NCBI GenBank assembly: GCA_028671895.1
Contig: CM053802.1
Location: 36,928,201 to 36,992,200, forward strand
Direction: 5' to 3'
Length of the DNA: 64,000 bases
From: Oenanthe sinensis
Lineage: Eukaryota; Streptophyta; Magnoliopsida; Apiales; Apiaceae
The notes beneath the pieces are model-generated. The model worked only from the letters and a program-made list of their open reading frames with translations. It ran no database searches and was not told the DNA's origin. This document shows, piece by piece, positions 1-11,990 of this stretch (its first letter is position 1; the number at the start of each line of letters is the position of its first letter). A program made the translations under genes and the position numbers.

Positions 1-79
1 ATATTAGTGACATTACTTAGAATTACTGATCTAAGTAATCAATGCATATTTCAAAAATTACTAATATTGAAAATGGAAG

Positions 80-82
<3 letters not shown>

Positions 83-154
<72 letters not shown>
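83..154. repeat. (AT)n microsatellite
   Basis: About 35 AT dinucleotides without interruption. A shorter TA-to-TG compound repeat follows at about 438-466. The poly-Tyr-Ile reading across it is not a gene. Confidence 0.95.
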
Positions 155-157
<3 letters not shown>

Positions 158-1084
158 CTCAATATTTTATATACTTAGAAATATTTCCTAAATTTTATTT
201 TTTTGTGCAGTTTTATTTTATTGGCATCCTTATTATAAATATATATTTTATAAATTCCTTAAGAGTATTGAATTTCTTCTTTGGTACAAATTCCCGAATT
301 TTATTAAGGGATATGTATCTTAAAGAAAATTTTGTATCGTGCTCTTAAATATATATATTTTTTTAACAATTGGTATCAGGATTTTTACAATTGGTACATA
401 TTGTTTTTGTTTTCAAACTTTTAGTATCATTATTTCTATATATATATATATGTGTGTGTGTGTAAGTTTATTTTTATTTTGTTTTTATTTTTTTTAAATT
501 GGCATATTTATTTTTTCCCCTATAAAATTGGCATATTTTTTTTGGTTATTTTTATTTCATTTTATTTTTAAAATTTATTTTTATCTACGAGAAATTGTTC
601 TAAGAATCATAAGTATTAAATGTCAATATTTAAAAAAACTTGTGAAATTCTTTACATGTATTTCCTCGAGCTTACATATATCACTGATAATTGTTATGAG
701 TATAATTGTCATATGCCTGAGTAACAATTATTAGATCTAATGTATGAAGTTAAATGCTAATTTTCATTTCTATGATTATTTAGTATTTAGCAAGAGTATT
801 TTATCTTATTAAAATTATGAATTGAAGCAATTCATCGTTTATTAGTTTCATAGTTTTAATACGATGAGATATTAGAAACATAATTACTTGCTTTTTGAAA
901 TTATTATTAATTATCATAGTTTGATAATTTGTTATTGTTTCATTGCAATTAATTATGATTTTTGTTGTTAGAGATAATATATATTGTTTATCTGAAAATC
1001 ACTAATAATAAAAGCATATTTGTGTCCTGCCGAACAAGAGCAATCGACTCGAGGTAAAAGTAGGTAATCTCGATCTTGATAAAT

Positions 1085-2640
1085 ATATACAATTGATATA
1101 TTGAGCCTTCAGTGGCTATAGGACAAGATCAAGGGATTGAAAACCTACAATCTCTAACACAGATCATAGAACCAAACACTCAAACAGATACAACTTCATC
1201 TACTAAACCCCTGAAAAGAAAAGCTTTATCAACTAAAGAGGGTGTGAGAGTAAGTGCCTCTAATGCACTAGAAAAGAGAAGTATCTATGAGTGTTCCAGC
1301 AGCTCTGCCTCTAGTTAGAATATGAAATTGAAACCAAGGCAACTGCTAACTAATTTATATCCCCCCAAAAGGGTATAGATTTGCAAATGGCAAAACTGTT
1401 TCTAGGTTCATTCTCTCAACAGAGTGAGTCTATTGACTTCGGCCTGTCAGCCAAGGCCATTTGTAAAGAGTCAACTTCATCTGGACACTCTCAAGCACTG
1501 CAAACCATAAATGTAATATTCAAATGCACTGTAAGGATTGTCACACACTAAGGATGAATTGACGGAAGCAATTATTCTAAACTTCCATATCAAGGAAAGA
1601 AGAATGATTGATGATTCTGACTGAATCAACATGCCTTCACAGGCGTCAGGAGGAAACTTGGATCATTTGCTACATTATAGATCCTTGTCTCCCTCCCCAG
1701 ATGGAACATATCTGGATTCCTAACGGAACAGATCATCTTAGATGATCAGCAACTCATTGAATCTATTCCTGAAGCAATTCAGTTTTCAAAGTCAAATATT
1801 TTAATGGATTCAATTGAGGACGGGGATTTATGAAACCCCATTGCACCACCAGTGACCTCTCTTGAAGGGGCTATGGTGATCTTTCTTGCAGGTACAAAAG
1901 ACTGTGTCATCCGTACTAAGAGAGAAATAGTGTTGTGAGAAGAGTGTGAACCACAAGTGAGAAAGAGTGAAAATATATATTCTATGAGTGAAACACTTAG
2001 AGAGTATATGAGCGAAACACTTGTGAGAAACACAAAGTAATATCACACACTAGCACAATTACCAAATCCCATTCCCAATTCCCTGTTAAAGATTTCTAAT
2101 GTTACTCAACTAAGGGGGATGAAATTTTTTCTGATATTAAGGATTCTGAAGAGGATTACTTAACTAAGGAGGAGAAGTTTGAACAAGATCTAAAGTGGAG
2201 AATTGTTCAACAAGATATCCAAATGGGAGAATTGTTGAGCAAGAACCAAATAGGAGAATTGTTGAACAAAGACTTTTACTAGAAGAGGATTACTCCTTTA
2301 TTGAACAAGAAAAGAGAGTATATAACAACACACTTGGATTGGATAGAACTAATGATTATTTATTAATTCTTCTATTCCATTTCATTTTAGAAGATTCTTG
2401 TATATAGGAATTAACTGGATTTTCTAAAATGCATAACATGTCATGGTTTGCATTTTTTATATCTGCGATGGTTTAATGCTGTATGTATGCCGTGTTTGTT
2501 GTTACCTCTATTAAATTGGTTGGATAATTCAAGTAAGGGGAGAATGAATTCACCTTGGGAGAGAAGTGAAGACATAAGTTGGAGAAATAGAGGATAGATG
2601 GTAAGAAGAGAACAAGACTTCATCCCTGCCATCCTAAGGG
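1085..2640 (+). pseudogene. Decayed extra-ORF remnant of element F
   Basis: Short open stretches (for example 1112-1318, 68 codons, polar and rich in Ser, Thr and Lys) resemble in composition the disordered middle of the extra ORFs in A and B, and lie in the expected place between pol and the 3' LTR. Around 2195-2280 a unit of about 34 bp containing GAGAATTGTTGA is repeated roughly three times. About 1920-2040 has dispersed GTGAGAAA/GTGAAACAC repeats also seen, inverted, in D at 19080-19200. I cannot identify a conserved domain, so the assignment rests on position and on homology to D. Confidence 0.4.
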
Positions 2641-3061
2641 GGAGTAGTGATGAGTCTGAGAAATGAAGATAATACTACTTGTATAATATGTTCAGTGCTA
2701 GAGGAACAAACATCTTTCATTTCTAAGTTCACTCAAGAAATATGGTAATGTAGAATCTGAACCAGATAAACCAGCCACTGAAGACGTACCAATGACACCT
2801 GGTCACAAAAGTTAAACTCTAGAAGAAGGTGAAGTTGATACTTCTGAAGCTGGTAATGATAGGTAAGTCAAGATAGAACTTTGTTAAATATGTTCAGTCT
2901 AGAGGAACATCTATCTTATTTATCTTTCATGATTGAAATCTGGAAATGTATTATATGATCCAGAAAATAATTTATTATTTACAGTTCTTAAATGTCGTAT
3001 TATTTTCTTAGTTGTTAGTTGAGTTATCCTCTAGGAATTTGTGTGTTAAATGTTTAACAAC

Positions 3062-3075
3062 AAATAGGGGGTGAT
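3062..3075 (+). other. Polypurine tract of F
   Basis: AAATAGGGGGTGAT lies immediately before the TG that opens the LTR. The same tract, with small changes, precedes the 3' LTRs of A, B and D. It primes plus-strand DNA synthesis. Confidence 0.85.
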
Positions 3076-4000
3076 TGAAAGTCATATTACTACTCCTATT
3101 TGTAATAAGTAGATGACAACTCAACTCAGATAAGAAAGTGAAGTAAATAATAAATATTGAATATAGAGGAAGAACAAAAAGAAGCCAAGACATGACATGA
3201 CAAGACACAAAGACCACTACAGAAGAAATGAGAATCAACATTATAGTTAGTCATCCGTGAACCAGACCAGTGCACAGGGTGTCAACAATGTCAGTGAAGA
3301 TTCGTCATCAAAAAGTTCAAGTGGTTAAAAAGGTTATTGTTGAAGAATAGAAGAGTCTTATCTACATCAACAATAGTCAAGATTTTAATTTAATTCTCTA
3401 TTAATTAATTAAATTAATTAGTTAATTTAATTAGTAAATTAATTCACTCAGAATTAATTTATTTCTTAAATTAATTAAAGGATTAATTAATTTAGAATTA
3501 TTTTAGAATGACAGAAGACAGAAGCTGGAAGCTCAAAGGGATACGGTACTGACTTGAAGAAAAGACGGAAAAAGAAATGACACGGAAGAAATGAAAATTC
3601 ATATATTCTTAAAGGTGGAACCCCGGTTGGAATTGATTTATCATTTCCAAGTGAAAAGGAGTTCGGTTCCACACGATCAGGAGACCGCAGCTTAGAGCGT
3701 AAGGATTTATTTAATTAATTAATATTTTATTTATTTAGTAAATTATATTTATAAATATCTAAATAATATTAGATATTTATTTTTATAATTTTTGAATTAA
3801 ATTTATTATTTATTAATCAAAGATTATAAGCTGTGCGGGTTGAAAAACATTTCTACGGAGCCTATCCACTAAATGACGAAATAGGCCCCTAGTTATTTCA
3901 AATTGAAAGGGGCAGGTGTTTTTATGTTGTTAAAGAACCAATGGAAGCTTACCACGTGTCTCATTCAAGAAGAAGAAGAAAGTCATACTGAAGAGTTGAA

Positions 4001-4260
4001 ATGTAATACCGAGTAGAATTAAAAAGTAATACCGAATGATTTAAAAGGTAATACAAAAATTACCTTCTAAAAAGGTAATACCGAAATCACCTTTTTAAAA
4101 GGTAATACTGAAATTACTTTTTAAAAGGTAATACCGAGCTTAATCAAAAGGTAATACAAAGTGAAAAAAAAGTAATGCCCAGCTTTCTGAAAAGTAATAC
4201 AAGGCTTAATTCTTGTTAAAAAGGTCATAGTGAAAAGTAATGCTGAAAAGTAATGCAAAG
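4001..4260 (+). repeat. Reiterated AAAAGGTAATACCGAA array in F U3
   Basis: About a dozen imperfect copies of AAAAGTAATACCGA / AAAAGGTAATACAAA with variable spacing lie directly upstream of the TATA box. This is the same relative position as the motif arrays in the LTRs of A, D and B. Confidence 0.85.
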
Positions 4261-4273
4261 CTTTTCTAACCTC

Positions 4274-4281
4274 TATAAATA
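4274..4281 (+). promoter_or_regulatory. TATA box of the F LTR
   Basis: TATAAATA follows the U3 repeat array and lies about 400 bp before the LTR end, a usual place for the R/U5 boundary of long plant LTRs. Confidence 0.6.
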
Positions 4282-5086
4282 TGAGGAGATCACTTCTCAT
4301 TTCAGAAGTAGAAAAACTTTCAAATTCAGTAATTTGTCTACAAAGTTATATTCACAGACTTTCTGTGCTGGTTTGAGTTTAATTCCTTAAGTATAACAAT
4401 TCATGTCAAATTTGTTCTAGGAATTAAATGTTTCTTCTACCGAATGTTGTAACACTCATTCAAGTTTAATATACATATTTAACTTGAATCTTGTTTACTT
4501 ACTTGCTAATTTCTATATCTTAAATGTTATATCATAAAAATAGAAAGCTAGTATGTAAGCCTCCCAAACACTACAAAGACTCTAACCCTCAGCTAAAACA
4601 ATAATTTAATTCCGCAAATTCTGAAAAGAATTTTAAATTGTTGTTAGTATCGCATTCAACCCCCCTTTACGATACCTCCGGGACCCAATAAGTATATACT
4701 AAACTCTGACTCATATAAACTATGATCTATAAACTCTGATTAAGTGGTAAACTCTGAGATTATATTTATGACATGATCTTTCATATTTTTAACATCATAT
4801 TTATCACTCTCTGATTGGATTTGTGCTAAAGCGCGTGTGTCGGACGACTGACGATTCCTCTTATTACATAGTACACACACACTTGCTGTATTTTGAGACT
4901 TGTACTAATAATTGCTTTTCCAATCAGTTTGTGCCACGTGTCCCACTATAGGTTTTATGCAATTAAAGATGAACAATTTAATTCTTATTGTTTTTTTAAT
5001 TAATCATCTGTATCTATTATTCTTCTTTTGCACACTTGTATTACATAAACCCTAACTGCTCCAACCTGTAAATCTTTATTGTTACA

Positions 5087-7535
5087 ATGGCATCCAAAGG
5101 TCAAACCTTCCAAAACTATACTTTTGCTGCCACAAACTATAACTCTTTGTTGGATAAGTCTGATGCACCTGAAGATTTTCATGTTGTTCAGGATTTTCTA
5201 GCACAAAGTATCATTGGTTATGCACTACAAGAACCTTCAAATTTCTCTGCCCATTCATTATTAAGAATCTGGTCAACTGCAAAATTCAACAATGCTAGTG
5301 ATAATGAAGAACCTATCCTTACATTTCGGTGCAATGAAGAACACTCAATTACTCCTGCTGTGGTTCGACAAGCCCTTCATCTTCCAGAAGTGGCTCAGTA
5401 TGATGGTATAGTTGGGGATGAACAAATTAAAGAATTTTTCAGATCTATAGGGTATGGTGGAAGCTTGTCAAAGTCAGGAAGCTTGACGAGACCGAATCTA
5501 AGAAGAGAGTGGAGCTTCTTCTTTGATTGTATCACTAGGGCTTTCACAGGAAAGTGTACCAACTTTGATGCAATTCCACAGCTATCACAGCAAATTGGGT
5601 ATTCTCTGACCCACAACTTGTCTTTTGATTTTTCTTGTTTGATAATTAGGTAGATAGCTAGCAAAATAGCTGATGATACACATACAGTTTACTTTGCTAG
5701 ATTTTACAGTTAATTTTCTCCTATCTTTTGCCTGATGTATCGTTTGAGAATGACCAAAGTTTAGTTAGTTTTTCAATAAATAAAAGGATATTTGCTGATC
5801 TCATACGGAAAGATGCTAAGAAGAATGATGCAGGTAAATTCTGTAACTTGCATTATCCCACATGGGTCAGGCTTCTCTTATATCAGAGAATGCCTACTGT
5901 GTATGGGAGGGAGTTTTTGTCAGTGACTACGAATCAGAGTTTAGCAATCTCTGATTCTAACCCAAGTCAAAATTTAAACACTGATTCCAAAATACATTTG
6001 CCAACCTCTATAGTCTCCCAAAAGGCTGTAGTTGAAAAACACACCTCTCAAGAGCATGGCCAAAGCAAAAAGAAAGGGAAATCCGTGAAGGCATCTTCTC
6101 CTAAAAAGAGAAAATTGATTGATGAAAGTACAGATTCTAATGATGGGTTCGTTTTTGCTAAGAAAACGATGGATGAACAGGTTTTTGAGACACCTTATCT
6201 ACCTGTTATGAAGGCAATCACAGTGACTCCAATGACTGTGGTGCAGAAGAAGAAAAGAAGATTGATCAAGGTTGTACACTCTGAGGTTGCTTACAGTCTA
6301 AACTCTGATACAGTCATAAACTCTGATACTCCGATCTCTGATCAGCCCACACCTCAACCTTTAAACACTGAAGCGATAAACTCTGAGATTTTGATGAACT
6401 CTGATGATTTGATAAAATCTAGTGAAGCTGCTCCAGTTCAAGTATCCGATTCTCCAACAAACTCACCTAAGCAAATTATCAAGGAGATTTCTTATGAAAG
6501 GGTTAGGGAGCTGGCTGAACAAGTAAGAAAGGAAATGGAAGCACAAAAATCAAAATCAACTTCAGCATCTCCAAGTTCCAAACATTTTTCTAGAAGGAAG
6601 AGGAAGTCTGTCACTTTTGGCCAAGACACACAAGAACCTACTTCTCAATGTGAGGTAGCAGTCATTGAAGGGTCAGGCACACAAGAACCTATTGATCAAA
6701 GTTCAATAGAAGCCACAGTTCCAGCATATGAAGCCAGCATAGATCAGGGGTACAATCCACAAGAACCTTCAGCTCAAAGAGTTGAAGAAGTTGTTCAGGC
6801 CCCAGCCACACAAGAACCATCACCTCAAAGTGGTGAAACAGCTGCTGATGTGACTCAGGTCACACAAGAACCAATCATCCATTTTATGATTGAAGACCAA
6901 CATTATTCTATTGGACAGAAAAACTCTGATGAAGCTCCACAGGCAAACTCTGATGATCTCTTAGTGCAACAAATTTCTGCACTGCCCATGGAGACTCCAT
7001 CTACAAATGCTCAAGGTATAAACTCTGACTCTACTTCAGAATTTACATTCTCTGATTGTATCAGTTCAGGATTAATATTCCCTACCTTTACTGCCGGGAT
7101 GATCATGGATAGTCCTAAAAAAGATACCCCTATTCATGTGACTACAAATATCCTTTCTCAGTCACCTCTTATTTCTGTAGGACGTTGTGTGTTGAGCCTT
7201 TCCAGTGAGTCTGAGGTAAAATGTGTGAAAAATAGAATTAATGAGAGGTAGACACTAGATCTGGAAAAAGGAGAGGTAGAATTGAAAAAGAAGTTAGTTA
7301 CTTCTAGTGAGTAAAATCTAACTCTTAAAAGTTATGATATGTGTGATGTGAGAAGTAATGAGATTACTTTAAAAAATCAGAGTGATTTAGGTTGTTCTGT
7401 TACTTTTACAGGTACTCAAAGTTTATCTGTTCCTATAAACTCTGATGCTGTGCTAAACTCTGACCAAGTCATAAACTCTGATGGGAAGGACACAGACTCT
7501 GATGATGTGATTTTTGCTGATGAAGAAGTCACAGA
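5087..7535 (+). pseudogene. Extra (env-position) ORF of element B, N-terminal part, broken
   Basis: The N-terminal domain (5087-5653, 188 codons from ATG) matches in layout the N-terminal domain of the extra ORF in A and of fragment I: an aromatic/hydrophobic core, an ITPAVVRQALHLP segment, then WSFFFD. It stops at 5651-5653 (TAG). The body resumes in another frame (5728 on), so there is also a frameshift. The body is polar, Lys/Ser-rich and probably disordered, with Asn-Ser-Asp repeated about nine times. Stops at 7249-7251 and about 7312 break it again, and A interrupts it at 7540. The protein continues after A at 35890. No signal peptide or membrane segment is visible. Function unknown; the label env-like reflects position only. 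Confidence 0.7.
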
Positions 7536-7540
7536 TCTAT
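7536..7540. other. Target-site duplication of A, left copy (TCTAT)
   Basis: TCTAT abuts the TG of the 5' LTR of A. The same five bases follow the CA of the 3' LTR at 35890-35894. Confidence 0.9.
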
Positions 7541-8090
7541 TGAAAGGAAGAGTGTCTAAACTTGTAACACTATAACTTATATAACTCAACTAAAAGAAAA
7601 GATACTTAACCGGAAGACAATTAAGAACATGAAGCCACAAAGGAATCAATGCTAAATGAAGACAAGGTAATTGATACAATTCAACATGTTAACTATGATC
7701 AAATAAAGAAGAAATCATTGAAAGAAGTTCAAGACAGAGTTGTTCATGCCTCAGTGATTTGTAACTTAAAAGATTCAAGATCATAACTATCAGTATCAAT
7801 AAGGCTAATTGATTTCAAGTGAACAAGAAGGAAAGCGATAATTGGAAAGTCATTTTACTAATTGAATATGGTAATCTATTCAAGAAGCAGAAACACTATC
7901 AGGACTAGTCATTTATGAATCAGACCATTGCATCAAGTGTCAGGACATTGATATCAAGTTTATGTCAATAATAGAGATCCAGGTTCAAGAGCTTGTTGAA
8001 GAATATGGAAGACATAAGAAATCACAAGTTCAAGATGTTGCATAGAAGTTTCAAGATTGAAGCCCAGAATTTCTCTAAGTACAAAATGTT

Positions 8091-8240
8091 CGAGATAGCC
8101 AAGTAGAACATTCCCATGTAGAAATTCTACTTAGATGTTCGAGATAGCCAAGTAGAACATTCATATGTAGAAATTCTACTTAGAAGTTCGAGATGACCAA
8201 GTAGAAATTCTCAAGTAGATATTCTACATGGAGGGCAGTT
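8091..8240 (+). repeat. A-family motif array in U3
   Basis: Three GTTCGAGAT copies, each followed by CCAAGTAGAA, alternate with AATTCTACTTAG. The same words recur in the A leader (9243-9352) and after pol (15800-16270). Confidence 0.85.
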
Positions 8241-8370
8241 TCAACATGACACATGGCATCATCTAATTGGCAGATTTCCAAGCTTTCAAGATAAGATAAG
8301 ATTTATGTGGATATCATTGGGTCACGTATATCTTAGTCTTTGAAGTCTACAGGACATAGATTACAAGTAG

Positions 8371-8378
8371 TATAAATA
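8371..8378 (+). promoter_or_regulatory. TATA box of the A 5' LTR
   Basis: TATAAATA lies about 280 bp before the LTR end. The same box is in the 3' LTR at 35625. Confidence 0.6.
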
Positions 8379-8648
8379 GAAGTACTTGTGTATTATTTTT
8401 ATGAGAGAGCAATATTTTCGAGTAAAACACTTGTAAAAGAGAGAGAGTATATTCACAAAGCTTAGTATCATTTACTACCCTCTTTACTTCTGGTGTACTT
8501 TGTAATGAATGTTGTAGCAACCCTTTCAAGTTATATATAAGACATATATTCCTTGAATCATTGTGTTCATTTATTACATGGTATTTATTGCTTCTTAAAT
8601 TTGAAAAGTTGTATTCACCCCCCCTCTACAACACATTTGGACCTAACA

Positions 8649-8905
8649 TCTATCCATTCCCTACACTCAAAGATATAACACCAAGAGGTGGCCTGTTAAT
8701 GCACATGATGCTCATGAGAGATTACGGATGGATTATACTGATTACATGATGATGGAAGATCTTAAAGGAACAATTGAAGCTGATCTCGATGCAGAGGGTA
8801 TCGGAAGGGATTTTAGTTTTCAAGAAAAGTCATCTGATGAAGATTTTCTTTCTTCTCACAGGCAATCCATTTGGGATTCCTCTTGGAAGTTTCCTGAGAG
8901 AGAAA
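8649..8905 (+). repeat. Copy of the B target flank captured behind the 5' LTR of A
   Basis: These 257 bp, starting with TCTAT, match 35890-36146 (element B to the right of A) with about four transitions. They sit where the primer-binding site and first leader bases of A should be. The homology stops abruptly after GAGAGAGAAA. It includes the codons of the B extra ORF that follow the insertion site. This is a duplication of host flank into the 5' end of A; see findings. Confidence 0.9.
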
Positions 8906-9493
8906 CTTTGGTGTGATTATTTAGCTTGGATGGATTTTAGATAATTTTTATGAATTAATCTGGGTACTTTGATATTTGGTGTTCTTGAGTGTTCATCATT
9001 GTTCTTATTAAAGAAGACAAACCTAGCAACTTTTTGATTTCCTTTTCAAAAAGACAAAAGATGTTATTGGCTTTTGATTTGACATATATCTCACAACAAA
9101 AAGCTTTACAGAATATATTTAGTACCTAACACGTGGGTTAGGTGAATTAGGTGAGAAAAGCCACAAAAGTCAAAAAGTGTGAAAAGTAATATTGTTTATT
9201 TAATATTAAAGTGACCTGCATCAAATTTCTTCCAAGGACAAAAGTTCTACATAGAATATTCTACTTGAATATTCTACTTGAAAAATTCGACTTGGACAAA
9301 AGTTCTACTTAGAGAATTTCGACTTGGGCAGTTGTTCTACATCGATATTCTACTTAGTCTAGTCTTAGGTACTTGGAAATTTTTGGTGTCCAGAATTTGA
9401 ACTTTGATTTATTTTAAGATAATTTAATTTTCTTTTAATTACTACTCAAGTAATAAGAAAAGTTTATTATCTTTACTTTAAATCCACATTAAG
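8906..9493 (+). other. Leader of element A before gag
   Basis: Non-coding leader from the end of the duplicated flank to the gag ATG. Positions 9243-9352 carry about eight TTCTACTT / TTCGACTTGG motifs, the same words as in the LTR U3. No TGGTATCAGAGC primer-binding site is present. Confidence 0.7.
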
Positions 9494-11940
9494 ATGGCAC
9501 CTAAAAACAATTTCAAGATTCCAATGTTTGACCGAGATCATTATGAAGAATGGGTGTTGAGAATGAAACTTTACCTTGAGTCCGTCAATCCTGAATATCT
9601 GAAAGTCCTCGACAAAGGTAAATTTGTACCAATGGTTGTTGTTCCTGAGCATATGGAAGGAGATGTGGTAGTACCACAACGGTCTGAGCCTAAGAAGGCA
9701 GTAGACTTTTCAGATGTTGATAAGGATCAGATAGCTTTCGATACATCCGTTCGACAAACACTGATGGAATCCCTAGATCATGAGATGTTTAATGTAGTTA
9801 AAGGACTAACTACAGTAAAGAAGATTTGGGATAAGCTAGAGGTCGTCATGGAAGGTACCACTGAGGTCAGAAGCAACAAAACACTTATACTCAAGATGGA
9901 GTATGATACCTTCAGAATAAGAAAAGGTGAAAGCATAACAGATGTCTATCTAAGATTCAGTCAGTTAGTTTTGGATTTGAATCTGAGAGGTGTAAATCTC
10001 CCCGTGGTTGAAGTCAACACGAGATGTCTGAGGAACCAGCCAAAAAGCATCGAACATAGAGTCTACGCTGTTAGAGAAACCAGAGATTTGCACACAACTA
10101 TTCTGGAAGAATATTATGGAATTCTAAAGACCTATAAGCTGGAAACACTTCAAGATCAAGCATGGGACAATGATTCAAGAGGAAAAGAAGTTGCATCAGG
10201 GTTAGTTGCTGATGAGGTAGAGTCTAAGAAGGCAATGGTTGCAGAAAAGCCTAGATCATCACCTGCATCACATCAAGTTGAAAATGATGATGAGTGCACA
10301 TCAAATAGTGATGATGACTACTTCACCCAAGAAGAGCTGGACAATATGGATGATTGTGTCGTGGCATACATGGCAAGGAAGTTCAGCAATATCAGATTCA
10401 GAAAGAGTAACCAACCGCAGAGTAAACATCTTACAATCGGGTTACTAGGGGTAGTGGTAGTTCACAAGGCTACAAAGGGAAAGGCAAGAGTACCAGCTAC
10501 AAATCTCCTTTGGATTTCAAAATGAAGTTCAAATGCTATAACTGTGGTGAAGCCGGACACTTTGCTACCGACTGCAAGACGCCGAAACAGACATATCCCA
10601 AAGAAACATATGAAGCCCTCAAAAGAAAGTATGAAACCCTGGTGAAGGAAAGACATGGAAAAAGAGCTTTAGTAGTTACAGAAGGCAGAGCTTGGGATGA
10701 TTCAGATGAGGAAGAAGTTACTTATACAACAAACTTTGCCCTCATGGCTGAGACATCAGATGAACCAGAGGTACCAGTTCTAACCCTTAAAGAAGAGATG
10801 TCTATTGTTGATTATAAGGTGCAGAACGGGGTTCTTAGCGAAGAGATCTATATGTTGTGCAAAAGCCTAAATACCTCTCAAAAGGAACAGAAAACACTTG
10901 TTGCCAAATGCAGAATGCTTGAGGCTAAAGTGGAAGAATTAGAGGCTGCTTGCACTATAGATACTTCCCTAAGAGACTCTATTAAAACTTTGGAACACAA
11001 GCTCAACCTTAAGGAAGAAATAGAAGCATGTCTTAGGAATAAACTAGTTGAGTTAGAAACTAAATGCGAAGCTTATAACCTAGCAGCTAGTAAAGTGAAT
11101 GTTGATAGTGGTACATTTAAGAAGATAACTGGAGTAGGTGTAGGACTTGACTATTCTAACTTATCAAAGAAGGAAGGAAAGAGGCCTATAGATACTAGTT
11201 CCAGTAAGATTAAAAATGAAATACCTAGCATTCTTAAATCCACTGTCAAACTTATCTTTAAACACTTCGTTCCTCAAGAAAAAGAAGAGACTGAATTATT
11301 AGTTAGATATGAGATAGAGATGGAAGATCGCCAGAGAGAACAACCGGTAACTCCTATTAAACAAGTTAAAATAAAATCCCCTAGAGAAGAATCTAGACCA
11401 GGATTAGGAGCTAAGGCTGTTAAACAACAGAGTAAAAAGGAGAAAGGCATAAAAGAGGTTAAGGCAGAATGAGTAAAGAAAGCATGTTATCACTGTAAAT
11501 CTACTGAACATCTTTCTTATGCATGTAAATCAAACATGAATATTCCTGTTGCACATGCCATGCCTGTACCACACACAATGAATAACATGCATCAGAATCA
11601 TGCACAATGTGGTCAACCTAATTGTATGCCATGCACTTTTAACGTCATGCAAACATTTGTAAACTTGATGAATACAACTAGTCAAACATGTCTAAATACT
11701 GCTACTAGTTCTAATGTCAAGAAGAAGCATGTGAGAGCTAAGACTACTAGTCCTCCTAAAGTAAGGAGTGACAAGCCTTCTCGTAAGAATGACAAATCTG
11801 TCAAGTCTGAAAAAGGGAAAGACAAAGTCGAAAGCTCTAGTAATGTTAAAAAGGTTGCATCTCCTGTTGTTAAATCTGATAATTCTCGATCTTATAGAAA
11901 AGCCGGGCCCAATCAATCTTGGGTTCCGAAGAACATCTAA
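9494..11940 (+). pseudogene. gag: gag of element A (capsid and two zinc knuckles), broken
   Basis: The ATG at 9494 opens a capsid-type gag whose N-terminus (PMFDRDHYEEWVLRMKLYL) is typical of plant copia gag. A frameshift near 10425 moves the frame; the first ORF ends at 10525. In the second frame (10510-11472) a CCHC knuckle, CYNCGEAGHFATDC, lies at about 10531-10572, followed by a coiled coil. TGA at 11470-11472 then interrupts. The same frame continues with a second knuckle, CYHCKSTEHLSYAC, and a Lys/Ser-rich tail to TAA at 11938-11940. Two knuckles with a long coiled coil fit Sirevirus gag. The TGA is consistent with a Trp codon lost by G-to-A change. Not functional. Confidence 0.85.
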
Positions 11941-11990
11941 TCAATCTGTAATTGCAAGGCATTAAGCGGAACAAAAATAAAGTTATATAG

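Larger units (their letters stand above)
1..4687 (+). mobile_element. Element F: 3' part of a Sirevirus-like LTR retrotransposon
   Basis: The right part is a full LTR (3076-4687) preceded by a polypurine tract, so this is the 3' end of a plus-strand element whose 5' LTR, gag and pol lie outside the window. The internal DNA from about 600 to 2050 is clearly similar to the reverse complement of the interior of element D (about 19000-21750). Shared landmarks are a CCTCGAGCTTAC block near 664, the block around 760-860, and TTCATTCTCTCAACAG at 1409. F and D are therefore related lineages. No intact ORF remains. F appears inserted in element B; ATAAG just after the LTR may be the target duplication, but the other copy is out of view. 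Confidence 0.75.
3076..4687 (+). repeat. 3' LTR of element F
   Basis: Starts TGAAAGTC after the polypurine tract and ends CGGGACCCA. The terminal part is a C-run after GCATTCAA, as in the LTR ends of A, D and G. A TATA box is at 4274-4281. U3 holds an AT-rich TTAATTAA-type stretch (3380-3490) and a reiterated GGTAATACC array (about 4001-4260). The block at 3246-3290 is conserved with the LTRs of A, D and G. The 3' part (4480-4690) aligns recognisably with the D LTR end. Length is about 1.6 kb. Confidence 0.8.
4688..7540 (+). mobile_element. Element B, left part (interrupted by A)
   Basis: This is the internal region of a Sirevirus-like element before the insertion site of A. It resumes at 35890 and ends in the B 3' LTR at 38519. 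The 5' LTR, gag and pol of B are not in the window and presumably lie left of F. The leader before the ORF (4688-5086) already carries three AAACTCTGA motifs (4701, 4731, 4749). The same motif is reiterated in the ORF and, inverted, in the B LTR. Confidence 0.75.
7541..8648 (+). repeat. 5' LTR of element A
   Basis: Begins TGAAAGGAAG and ends GGACCTAACA after a C-run. It is 1,108 bp, 13 bp longer than its partner because of an indel near 8412-8435. U3 contains TTCGAGATAG / AATTCTACTTAG motifs at 8091-8240, the cross-family block at 7901-7945, and a TATA box at 8371. Confidence 0.93.

Noticed and set aside
7..348. Long Tyr-Ile repeat ORF at the left edge
   Set aside because: It is the translation of an (AT)n microsatellite.
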